The notes beneath the pieces are model-generated. The model was not told the origin of the DNA. It worked only from the letters and a program-made list of their open reading frames with translations, and did no database searches. The position numbers and the translations under genes are program-made. Of a DNA stretch of 20,442 nt, positions 13,588-20,442 are shown piece by piece (the stretch's first letter is position 1; each line of letters opens with the position of its first letter). This DNA comes from Gammaproteobacteria bacterium (GTDB lineage: Bacteria; Pseudomonadota; Gammaproteobacteria; Arenicellales; Poriferihabitantaceae), in assembly GCA_024679435.1 (NCBI GenBank), contig JAIBDK010000006.1, forward strand, positions 1-20,442. Direction: 5' to 3'.

Positions 13588-15291
13588 TTAGTCCTTCGCT
13601 TCGACGCCTGCCAATTCAATCAATTCCATAATGAATTTTTTCTCAAGAACAAATGCGTCTGAGTAGATCATGCCACGCGCTCCTTCGATGCTAACAATCA
13701 ATCGCAAGGAATCATTTTTAGCTTGGTTAGACAACGCATCAAAGGTGGCATCATCAGGGACACTGCAATAAAAAGTTTTTCCTGCTATCAAGCCCTCTTT
13801 TGTTGATAATGCGCTCCAGCGACTTGTTGTAGCCTGCTCAAACGGAATCCCATCATCTTCGGCATCCACAAACTCAAACATAACGGACTTAAGTTTTTCT
13901 GTAGAATCACCTCCCGCCGCCAATGCACTCACTACCACACACGCTTCTCCGGCAACAATTAAAAATTTGGGCTGTCCCAATATTCTAATAGACTCGGGCA
14001 ATGCGGGTAGTGGGTCAAGTTCATTTATGATGGCACGCACCGGCTTCAGGTTTTCCGCATTCCCCAGCATCAACCAGTCTTCATTATTCATAGCGGAAAA
14101 ATCATCTGACCGTATCGACCCGACGATAATCACATCAGATTCAGGTTTTACATCAGAGGATACGAACAACTCCAGGTCTCTGACTTCACCGGGTTCCAGA
14201 GTACCAAGTTGCTCTATCAGCGTTGCGGTAATAGTTTCCTGATCGGAATCAATAACAAGAATTTCTATATCGCCTTCATCCGATCGCCGGTCACCAATGT
14301 TGGATGCCGTTACTTCCAGGATCCAGCCCAAATTTTCTATATCGTTTGATGTGCGAAAAACCGGTTGTGCATCTTCCAGGCTTAACTGTAAATTTGCAAT
14401 CCCTTGATTTCCATCAAACTCTGCAACCATTCCGCTCACACCCTTGAAAGACTTAAGAACACCGCCATTCGAGTCGAACGGTATACGTAGCGATGAAGGA
14501 ATTCCGTTGATATTTCCTGGTTCGAAACTTTCAGGAATACCTTTATCTTCCAGATGTTGAACGTGTTTAGCAATAAACGTTTCAACACGCTCCTTGTTAA
14601 CTCTGATTATTTTTTGCCCGGAACGCCGAAGCATTCCTGCTTTTCCCCATTTCCAGTTTGGATTACTAACTTCAAATAAACTTTCCATCATTCCATCTTC
14701 TGAAATCTCCTTCATTAGCCAAATCAGCTCCCTGTCCCTGTCTACATTATCACCCAGTCTGCCCAGACGATCACAAGCAGCCAATAAATGATCCAGTGCA
14801 GATTGAAGCATACGATGGGTTTTCGGTAAGCTTGCGCCCAAAGAGTCGGGATCCCGGCCCGTATACGTATCACGCGCATGTCCAAGTCGAATTCCGTAGC
14901 CGGCATGCGATTCCCAATCCTCTAGAAAGTGCAAAAACTGCCCGAGTTTAATCAACTTTGATTCAAGGTTTGTTTCTGCAACGGACCGGATCCATAATTC
15001 TCTAAATCGTTGATCAGAATGTCCAAAAGCGTGCCACTTTACTTTATTATTTGTTTTTAGTGGATTCTTTTCCGCGAAAGTAGTCTGGTTCTCGTCCATC
15101 CCCCAATCCGCGCTAGCGATAATATGAGACTCTTCCCAGTTGAAGCAGGTTGCCAATGAAAGTGAAAATCGAAGGTAGTAATGGGTGTCCCGCTCAAATG
15201 CTAAAACGTCAGCGGGTTTAGACGCTCCCAAAAAGACCAGAAAAATAAAGGACAGGCGTAAACGAATACCCATCAATGATATCTTTGCCAT
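13588..15291 (-). CDS. Secreted zinc phospholipase C/S1-P1-like protein with beta-sandwich tail
   Basis: A 567-residue exported protein. The signal peptide ends near residue 31 (VLA-FERDTHYY). Residues 32-140 look like the all-helical zinc phospholipase C/S1-P1 nuclease fold: H37 near the mature start, D62 in ASADWGMD, H87 and H91 in WHAFGH, then the helix LGQFLHFLEDWESHAGYG with H121, D125 and H129. That spacing of His and Asp is what the trinuclear zinc site uses. Residues about 290-420 resemble a CARDB-type beta-sandwich (GWILEVTASNIGDR, then LGTLEPGEVRDLELFV). The rest to 567 is beta-rich and unrecognised. The ATG at 15291 has GAGA about 6 bases upstream. A possible promoter (TTGAAC 15428-15423, TATGAT 15407-15402, minus strand) has only a 15-bp spacer. 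Hydrolase activity is inference. Confidence 0.75.
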   Translation of the reverse strand: MAKISLMGIRLRLSFIFLVFLGASKPADVLAFERDTHYYLRFSLSLATCFNWEESHIIASADWGMDENQTTFAEKNPLKTNNKVKWHAFGHSDQRFRELWIRSVAETNLESKLIKLGQFLHFLEDWESHAGYGIRLGHARDTYTGRDPDSLGASLPKTHRMLQSALDHLLAACDRLGRLGDNVDRDRELIWLMKEISEDGMMESLFEVSNPNWKWGKAGMLRRSGQKIIRVNKERVETFIAKHVQHLEDKGIPESFEPGNINGIPSSLRIPFDSNGGVLKSFKGVSGMVAEFDGNQGIANLQLSLEDAQPVFRTSNDIENLGWILEVTASNIGDRRSDEGDIEILVIDSDQETITATLIEQLGTLEPGEVRDLELFVSSDVKPESDVIIVGSIRSDDFSAMNNEDWLMLGNAENLKPVRAIINELDPLPALPESIRILGQPKFLIVAGEACVVVSALAAGGDSTEKLKSVMFEFVDAEDDGIPFEQATTSRWSALSTKEGLIAGKTFYCSVPDDATFDALSNQAKNDSLRLIVSIEGARGMIYSDAFVLEKKFIMELIELAGVEAKD

Positions 15292-15494
15292 CCGGTTCTC
15301 AGCATTTTTACGTTAACTGCTCCAGTGAGATTATATTTATATTTTTAAACAACTGAAAACTGAATATTATGAAAGAAGCCGTTGCAACAAAAATTGCTCA
15401 AATCATAGCGTTATAGCGCCGTGTTCAAGTTTGGATTAGAGTGAGTCAAGTTAGCTCGGGCCGAAGAATATTATCAAACTAAAGGTGAGAAAAC

Positions 15495-16517
15495 TCAGTC
15501 GTCCAGATATTTTTCAGGACCGAAATCCAAAGTTTCATACTTTGGCTGATAACCAAAAATTCCCTCCAGCCTCACGAGAAAGCTCCAGTTTGGACTATAG
15601 TCGCTCTTCCTGTCGAAGGTGAGGGTTGGCCGAAGTTCTACAAACAACCAATCGTAGCTGGTTCTATGCCGATATCGAACTCTAAAACGAGTTTTATCGA
15701 CATAATCATCCGACCCATCATCGGGGTCTGTCTGGAAATAAGTGCTGAACTCATAGGCGAATGCGTGTTTGGGTGACTCCATCCGCTGATAGATTATGAA
15801 ATGCTGTTCCGGACAAAAACCCCCGTTACATTCGGAATCTTCTTCCCACCAGCGCAACCGGGTTCGAGCTCGAAACAATGAAAGAGGAGCAATACCCCGA
15901 TCAAAGTCCAGTTTTCCATCATATTCCAGACCATAGTCCCAATGCAGATAAAGCTTATTATCCAGTCGGCTGACCCAATTTTCATAAGGAACGGTTAATC
16001 GGTGACGAGCACGGCCAAAAACCTCGTAGTCATCACCGGGTTTTCGAATACCGACATCAAACGATACGCTTTTAAGGACATCAGAAAAAGGATTGAAGCG
16101 GAGCGCCAACGATTTATCAATATCATTTTCATCAGCCTCGTCAAAGTCGCCTTCCTCATCACCATTGATCACCAAAGCCCACTTATTGCTCAGCTGTGGT
16201 AGTGAGATTTTGGCAGAAACATGACCACCTAAACTGTCAGATTCTCCTTCGATGGATTCATAGTCTAAACTGACCTTCACCCGGGTTTGCTGCGAATCTT
16301 CTTCAAATCTTTCGTTACCGAAAAAGCTATCAACCCGGTCCGCTCCTTCAAGCACCTTTTGCGACCATTTTTCATGAAATTCTTCCACATCAGGATTTTT
16401 AGTGCCCGTATCTCCACCACCTTCAGACTCTTGCGCCAGCACAGTCGTCCCTGCGAGCAGAAGAACACCAAACCCAAATTTAAAAAAGGAAAAAATCATT
16501 ACCAAATAATCATTCAT
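15495..16517 (-). CDS. Probable outer-membrane beta-barrel protein, function unknown
   Basis: 340 residues. A signal peptide ends near residue 28 (TTVLA-QES), followed by an acidic, glycine-rich segment and a helical stretch (VEEFHEKWSQKVLEGADRVD). From about 75 to the end it alternates hydrophobic and polar residues, rich in Tyr, Trp, Arg and Asp (VSLDYESIEG; KLYLHWDYGLEYDG; TRFRVRYRHRTSYDWLFVEL), as in transmembrane beta-strands. The last residue is not the usual aromatic, so barrel insertion is not assured. A CNGGFC pair could be a loop disulfide. I recognise no named family. It starts 18 bases after the DUF3108 stop on the same strand, which strongly suggests cotranscription. Another in-frame ATG lies at 16499. 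Confidence 0.75.
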   Translation of the reverse strand: MNDYLVMIFSFFKFGFGVLLLAGTTVLAQESEGGGDTGTKNPDVEEFHEKWSQKVLEGADRVDSFFGNERFEEDSQQTRVKVSLDYESIEGESDSLGGHVSAKISLPQLSNKWALVINGDEEGDFDEADENDIDKSLALRFNPFSDVLKSVSFDVGIRKPGDDYEVFGRARHRLTVPYENWVSRLDNKLYLHWDYGLEYDGKLDFDRGIAPLSLFRARTRLRWWEEDSECNGGFCPEQHFIIYQRMESPKHAFAYEFSTYFQTDPDDGSDDYVDKTRFRVRYRHRTSYDWLFVELRPTLTFDRKSDYSPNWSFLVRLEGIFGYQPKYETLDFGPEKYLDD

Positions 16518-16525
16518 AATTTACT

Positions 16526-16546
16526 TAGGTCTTTGCTAGGTCTTTG
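16526..16546. repeat. 10-bp direct repeat across the DUF3108 stop
   Basis: TAGGTCTTTG occurs at 16526-16535 and again at 16537-16546, separated by one base. It spans the end of DUF3108 and most of the 18-base spacer to the next gene. Confidence 0.85.
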
Positions 16547-17294
16547 AAAGTGCCAATATAGATACTTTGCCACCCTTACTAACCTCAATTTTTAAAGGTA
16601 TCGGGTTGTCTGCCTGATTGAGCCACACGGTAACCGTATCTTCCGGGCGATCGCTGCGGAATCGGGTAATCTTCCAACTTGTGAATTCACCGGCCGGCAC
16701 GTTCACCGTTTCCTCTTCAGCTGCTTCGTAGGTATAGCTGCGAAGTCGCTTCGGGCTCACCTCTCTCACTTCCAGCCCTCCGATACTATTAACATCACGG
16801 TGCATCAATAGCAGTGGAAAGGTCACCGACTCAAATTGATCTCCTTCCTTAAACGTGCTGGTTTTACCTTCAGCTAACTCAATGGTGTAAGTGTCAAAAT
16901 CAAAGGTAAAACCACGGTCATAGCTTTTTTTTCCTTCAAGTTTTTCAACGGCACTATGCAAGACAAGCGCTTCGTTCCGCCAGATAAATCGGGTGTCACT
17001 GGTATGTTCCTTTAACAACAGGCCCGCTATCCTGGTTGGTTTGGTAATTGATCCAAGCTGATAACCTCCCTTCTCGCTTTGAATGGAGATTTCGATGTTG
17101 CCAACATTCCGGTTTCCATAGGATACCGCATACACCAACTCCTGATCGCCCATTGGCATGTCAGGCGTTATGTCAGCAATTAAAGTGCCGTGGACCACCA
17201 TCAGCATAAAGATGGAAAAAGAACGGAACATTCGGGAGGTGAATACGCGTGAAAAGGATACGGGTTTCCTAATTGATTGAAGCGCGCTAATCAT
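16536..17294 (-). CDS. DUF3108 family periplasmic protein
   Basis: 252 residues resembling DUF3108 proteins, found in the periplasm of many proteobacteria without an assigned function. Characteristic pieces are ELVYAVSYGNRNVGNIEISI near the mature start, FPLLLMHRDV in the middle, TYEAAEEETVNVPAGEF, and WLNQADNPIPLKIEVSKGG at the end. The signal peptide may begin at the ATG at 17294, giving a long basic n-region, or at the ATG at 17231 (MFRSFSIFMLMVVHG); neither has a good ribosome site. It leads a likely operon with the beta-barrel gene. The final codons sit in a 10-bp direct repeat, so the stop codon region is itself duplicated. Confidence 0.85.
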   Translation of the reverse strand: MISALQSIRKPVSFSRVFTSRMFRSFSIFMLMVVHGTLIADITPDMPMGDQELVYAVSYGNRNVGNIEISIQSEKGGYQLGSITKPTRIAGLLLKEHTSDTRFIWRNEALVLHSAVEKLEGKKSYDRGFTFDFDTYTIELAEGKTSTFKEGDQFESVTFPLLLMHRDVNSIGGLEVREVSPKRLRSYTYEAAEEETVNVPAGEFTSWKITRFRSDRPEDTVTVWLNQADNPIPLKIEVSKGGKVSILALSKT

Positions 17295-17360
17295 TGTAGT
17301 AAACGTATTCAGTTTAGAATTTACAACACTTAATATATCAGTTTTTTATCACTTACCGCC

Positions 17361-17380
17361 ACACTAAATAACACTAAATA
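17361..17380. repeat. Perfect 10-bp tandem duplication
   Basis: ACACTAAATA is present twice head to tail in the gap between NnrU and DUF3108, followed by ACA. No function is apparent. Confidence 0.85.
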
Positions 17381-17512
17381 ACAATAATTACGACATCCAA
17401 CTCAAATGGGACGCCTGTTTGTAAAAACCTGATGCAATCACGTCCGAACGCTCTTTGTGTCGCTGCTTAACACGACTTAATTGAGTGTCAAATCGCAGTC
17501 CGCCAGATCCAG

Positions 17513-18073
17513 CTACCATAATGCCGGCGGGCCAAACAAATTACTGTGGAAATAGATAATAACGGCGTACAATCCGACCCCGACTACCAGAGCAATCAGG
17601 TCAAACTTAAGCCCTGCTTCTCCGCTGAATTTGCGGCGGTCCGATCGAAGGGTCACTGAAAATAGATCAAAAATTGCGAAGATAGCAAAACTTCCAAATA
17701 ATAAAATCGATGCTTTATCGCCGTTCGCAAGCAAATGGGAGGCCGACCAAAGCATTATTCCTATCAGCATAGGATGCCTGACGACACGTCTGATATGACC
17801 GGGCATATTAGCCGCTGAGAATAGGACGGTTGCGGGCAGCATCAAAATGAAAGGCGCGTACTGCCCCCACCTGGGCGGCTGCCATAAAAACACAAACTCG
17901 GAAACACCTTTGCCATAAATAATCAAACCCAGACCCACAAATGAGATCAGACTAAATCCGATTCGGTAACTTGCTTGACCCAACCTGTCTACCAACGCTT
18001 GCCTGTATGCCGTAAACGATGGCAACAAATGTATTCCAAAAAAAATAGCGAGCCCGAAGATGAGTGGTAACAT
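17513..18073 (-). CDS. nnrU: NnrU family membrane protein
   Basis: A 186-residue inner-membrane protein with about five or six hydrophobic helices. It matches NnrU, named from denitrifiers where it lies near nitrite and nitric oxide reductase genes; its biochemical role is not settled. Characteristic features are GLAIFFGIHLLPSF at the start, YRIGFSLISFVGLGLIIYG, and the signature NMPGHIRRVVRHPMLIGIML (about 89-108), which also recalls isoprenylcysteine methyltransferase-type membrane proteins. No nir, nor or nnrS gene is in this window, so it may serve another purpose here. The start is the ATG at 18073. It is divergent from the glycosyltransferase, with 101 bp between. Confidence 0.88.
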   Translation of the reverse strand: MLPLIFGLAIFFGIHLLPSFTAYRQALVDRLGQASYRIGFSLISFVGLGLIIYGKGVSEFVFLWQPPRWGQYAPFILMLPATVLFSAANMPGHIRRVVRHPMLIGIMLWSASHLLANGDKASILLFGSFAIFAIFDLFSVTLRSDRRKFSGEAGLKFDLIALVVGVGLYAVIIYFHSNLFGPPALW

Positions 18074-18174
18074 TCTGAATTTGATTCTGGTTGTCTAAAA
18101 GCATGTTACATCTATTGAAATTTTTAATCAGCAATAATTTAGCAATCTCCGCTCAATAAAATTCTTCTCCAGAA

Positions 18175-19179
18175 ATGCATGCTTTATCCATTCTCCTGCC
18201 GTTTCGAAATGCCCGGTCCACACTAAAGGCAACACTGGAATCCATTGACTCCCAGGTCTTTGGTCATTACGAGCTGATTGCGATTAACGATCACAGTGAG
18301 GACGATTCTCGTACTATTGTGTCGGGCTGGAGTAATTCACGCTGCCGCCTGATTGATAATCCGGGCAAAGGTCTGGTGGATGCACTTAATCATGGAATTG
18401 AGGCGTGCACAAATGAATGGATTGTGCGGATCGATGCAGACGACCTCATGCACTCCGATCGCCTTTTGCGGTTGTGGCAAACCGTTGTGGCCAAACCTTA
18501 CCTTGATCTTATTGCACACAGAGTCAGGATGTTTTCGAATGAGCCCATATTAGCGGGTTATCGGGAGTATCTAAATTGGCAGAATCAGGTGCTTTCCGCA
18601 CAACAGATATCCAATGAAATCTATGTTGAGTCTCCATTTGCACACCCCGCGGTAATGTTTAAAAAAGAGCTTGTAAAAACTCTGGGTAAATACAAAAAAG
18701 GGGACTTTCCAGAAGATTACGAACTCTGGCTTAGAATGCACGCGTCCGGTGCCAGGATGCTCAAAATTCCCGACGTATTGCTGGACTGGCGGGATTCACC
18801 AACTCGTCTGTCACGAACAGACAAAAGCTATCGCAGAGAAGCCTTCGATAATCTGCGAGCACAATATCTTTCGCACGATCCCAGAGTCAAACAGAATCCT
18901 GCCCTGATCATCTGGGGTGCCGGAAGAATCACCCGGAAACGCTGTCAGCTTCTTCTGGATAAAGGTTTTACTGTTTCCGCGTGGATTGACATTGACCCAA
19001 AAAAGATAGGTAACAAATTGGATGGTGTTCCGGTCTTAGATCATTCCTGGTTAGCCACTGCGTCACCCAAACCTTTTGTTCTGAACTATGTTAACAATCA
19101 TGGGGCTCGGGAAGAAATCGACCAGATTTTGACCGGATACGGCTATTTGAAAGGTAAGAACTACCTGTCTGTGGGATGA
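18175..19179 (+). CDS. Family 2 glycosyltransferase with C-terminal Rossmann-like domain
   Basis: 334 residues in two domains. Residues 1-235 are a GT-A glycosyltransferase: LSILLPFRNA at the start, ELIAINDHSEDDS (33-45), the metal-binding DXD as RIDADD (D87, D89), and a catalytic-base region PEDYELWLRM (179-188). Such enzymes transfer a sugar from a nucleotide-sugar donor, usually for surface polysaccharide or lipid glycans. Residues 243-334 begin ALIIWGAGRITRKR, a GxGxx nucleotide-binding turn, then AWIDIDPKKIGNKLDGVPVL, the pattern of small Rossmann-like domains found fused to sugar-handling enzymes. No signal peptide or membrane helix is visible. The ATG at 18175 lacks a strong ribosome site. 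No other glycan gene is adjacent, so acceptor and donor are unknown. Confidence 0.9.
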   Translation: MHALSILLPFRNARSTLKATLESIDSQVFGHYELIAINDHSEDDSRTIVSGWSNSRCRLIDNPGKGLVDALNHGIEACTNEWIVRIDADDLMHSDRLLRLWQTVVAKPYLDLIAHRVRMFSNEPILAGYREYLNWQNQVLSAQQISNEIYVESPFAHPAVMFKKELVKTLGKYKKGDFPEDYELWLRMHASGARMLKIPDVLLDWRDSPTRLSRTDKSYRREAFDNLRAQYLSHDPRVKQNPALIIWGAGRITRKRCQLLLDKGFTVSAWIDIDPKKIGNKLDGVPVLDHSWLATASPKPFVLNYVNNHGAREEIDQILTGYGYLKGKNYLSVG

Positions 19180-19196
19180 TGATCGACAGAACCCGT

Positions 19197-19727
19197 CTAT
19201 ACTTTCTCTGGAACACCTGCAGAGCGTCGCAAAACCGCATGGGGATAACCGCGCTCCTCAAGAAATTGAAGCAAATCCCGGGTACCAATACTCACGGTGA
19301 TCCGATTATCCATGGGATGAGCGTGTACCTCCTCATGCGTCAGCAACGCCTCATCAATGTAAAACGTTACTTCCCTGTTGTGATCATTTAATAAACCGAA
19401 CGGACTGACGGCACCCGGAACGACGCCAAGATACGTCATGAGTCGATCCGGACTGCAGAAGGAAAAACGCTTTGCACCGATATCAATGGCCGCTTGTTTC
19501 AGATCAATCGCCCGATCTTCATGCAGTGTCAACAACCACATCTTTCCTTTTTTATTTTTCAGGAACAAGTTCTTAATCTGACCTTGTTCTGTTTCATGCT
19601 CGCCACGAATGGCTCTTGCATCTTCTACTGTCATTAAGGGTGCGTGGTGAAGCACACGATAATTAATTCCCGCCTGATCGAGCATGTCGTAGAGCTGTTC
19701 GCTGGTAAGAGGCGCAGGGATAATCAT
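19197..19727 (-). CDS. prdX: Prolyl-tRNA deacylase (ProX/PrdX, YbaK-like)
   Basis: A 176-residue trans-editing enzyme that hydrolyses mischarged aminoacyl-tRNAPro (alanyl-tRNAPro in the founding members), protecting translation fidelity. Family motifs present: KNLFLKNKKGK (52-62) with the functional lysine region, LGVVPGAVSPFGLLND (100-115), and a HPMDN segment (137-141) near the tRNA-acceptor pocket. The length matches stand-alone PrdX rather than the inserted domain of prolyl-tRNA synthetase. The ATG at 19727 is chosen; the frame opens two codons earlier at a TTG. It converges on the glycosyltransferase (17 bases between stops) and is divergent from parC. Confidence 0.92.
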   Translation of the reverse strand: MIIPAPLTSEQLYDMLDQAGINYRVLHHAPLMTVEDARAIRGEHETEQGQIKNLFLKNKKGKMWLLTLHEDRAIDLKQAAIDIGAKRFSFCSPDRLMTYLGVVPGAVSPFGLLNDHNREVTFYIDEALLTHEEVHAHPMDNRITVSIGTRDLLQFLEERGYPHAVLRRSAGVPEKV

Positions 19728-19768
19728 ATTCAAAGCCAGAGGGTGGTCTAAAAACTGTGCATGTCAGT

Positions 19769-19774
19769 TATAAT
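19769..19774 (+). promoter_or_regulatory. Candidate -10 box of parC
   Basis: A perfect TATAAT lies 42 bases upstream of the parC ATG. No good -35 is visible at 16-18 bp. Confidence 0.4.
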
Positions 19775-19816
19775 CGGCCGCATTCTAATGCCCCTGAACC
19801 CTACCTGTCGATACAA

Positions 19817-20442
19817 ATGGCACGAAAAAGCACCCCTCAGAACCACAAGGATGACAATGTTCCCGTCCAGCTAGAAACATTGCCCATGGCGGAATTTACC
19901 GAGAAGGCTTATTTACACTACTCAATGTATGTCATTCTCGACCGAGCGCTGCCCAACATTGGAGATGGATTAAAGCCGGTTCAGAGACGGATTGTTTACG
20001 CCATGTCAGACCTGGGTTTACATGCCACCGCAAAGTTTAAAAAGTCAGCTCGAACCGTGGGCGATGTACTGGGGAAATTTCACCCTCACGGTGATTCTGC
20101 CTGCTACGAAGCCATGGTGTTAATGGCCCAGTCGTTCAGCTATCGTTATCCACTGGTTGACGGCCAGGGAAACTGGGGCAGTCAGGACGACCCAAAATCC
20201 TTCGCCGCAATGCGATATACGGAATCTCGTCTGACTCGATATGCACAGCTGTTGCTCGAAGAGCTGGGTCAAGGTACAACAGACTGGGCACCGAACTTTG
20301 ACGGAACTCTGGAAGAGCCAAAACTGCTCCCGGCTCGATTGCCAAATGTCTTGTTAAACGGCGGTTCCGGAATTGCAGTGGGCATGGCCACAGACATTCC
20401 ACCTCACAACATGCGTGAAGTCGTATCTGCCTGTGTTCGCCT
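19817..20442 (+). CDS. parC: DNA topoisomerase IV subunit A, N-terminal part (runs off the right edge)
   Basis: The first 208 residues of ParC, the breakage-reunion subunit of topoisomerase IV, which unlinks daughter chromosomes with ParE. Visible motifs are AEFTEKAYLHYSMYVILDRA, IGDGLKPVQRRI (48-59), the quinolone-resistance region HPHGDSACYEAMVLMAQSF (89-107), and the catalytic tyrosine Y134 in AAMRYTESRL with the arginine before it. The offset to E. coli numbering is 14, so Y134 is Y120. S94 and E98 correspond to E. coli S80 and E84, the usual resistance positions, and both are wild type. It is ParC rather than GyrA by the ACYEAMVLMAQSFSYRYPL sequence. The remaining two thirds lie outside the window. 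Confidence 0.97.
   Translation, partial: MARKSTPQNHKDDNVPVQLETLPMAEFTEKAYLHYSMYVILDRALPNIGDGLKPVQRRIVYAMSDLGLHATAKFKKSARTVGDVLGKFHPHGDSACYEAMVLMAQSFSYRYPLVDGQGNWGSQDDPKSFAAMRYTESRLTRYAQLLLEELGQGTTDWAPNFDGTLEEPKLLPARLPNVLLNGGSGIAVGMATDIPPHNMREVVSACVR

Noticed and set aside
17513..18073. Reading NnrU as evidence of a denitrification locus
   Set aside because: No nitrite, nitric oxide or nitrous oxide reductase gene or regulator is in the window.
20083..20139. Quinolone-resistance change in ParC
   Set aside because: The equivalents of E. coli S80 and E84 are Ser and Glu, the wild-type residues.

Overview
The window is about 20.4 kb of ordinary-looking bacterial chromosome. It is most consistent with a gammaproteobacterium, probably marine or environmental; that placement is inference. 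The signs are the ParC sequence at the right edge, a DUF3108/NnrU/prolyl-tRNA deacylase gene complement, moderate GC, many exported proteins, and several adenylate cyclase-TolB-TPR regulators of a type often expanded in environmental gammaproteobacteria. I see no rRNA, tRNA, CRISPR array, insertion sequence or phage gene.

Layout, left to right. A truncated exported protein (minus) lies at the edge. It is divergent from cyclase 1 (469-2268, plus), which is followed by an AlgP/histone-H1-like lysine-rich protein (2585-3142). A non-coding stretch with regulatory-looking repeats (about 3313-3390) follows. Next is a two-gene minus-strand operon of secreted alpha/beta hydrolases: a DUF900-type lipoprotein and a small lipase-like enzyme. 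A secreted glycine-zipper-like protein (6022-6612) converges on cyclase 2 (8510-6699, minus). Then come an arylamine N-acetyltransferase, a minus operon of DUF2784 and DUF1810, an ATC-hydrolase-family protein, and cyclase 3 (11622-13373, plus).

The right half is mostly envelope genes on the minus strand: DUF3108 and a probable outer-membrane barrel as a tight pair, then a secreted zinc-phospholipase/S1-P1-like protein with a beta-sandwich tail, and NnrU upstream of them. A divergent family 2 glycosyltransferase with a C-terminal Rossmann-like domain follows. Last are prolyl-tRNA deacylase (minus) and the start of parC (plus), running off the edge.

How the parts relate. The most distinctive feature is three paralogous class III cyclase-TolB-TPR proteins within 13 kb, on both strands, interleaved with unrelated genes. 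All keep the metal-binding aspartates and transition-state Asn/Arg, but the purine-selecting residues differ (Lys/Asp in cyclase 2, His/Asp in cyclase 1, Gly/Asn in cyclase 3), so they may not make the same product or be equally active. Two tandem CRP-like 16-bp repeats lie between two converging genes, upstream of a 23-codon ORF. That is the most suggestive unexplained regulatory signal here. I did not find a clear new multi-gene system; the observations are graded below.
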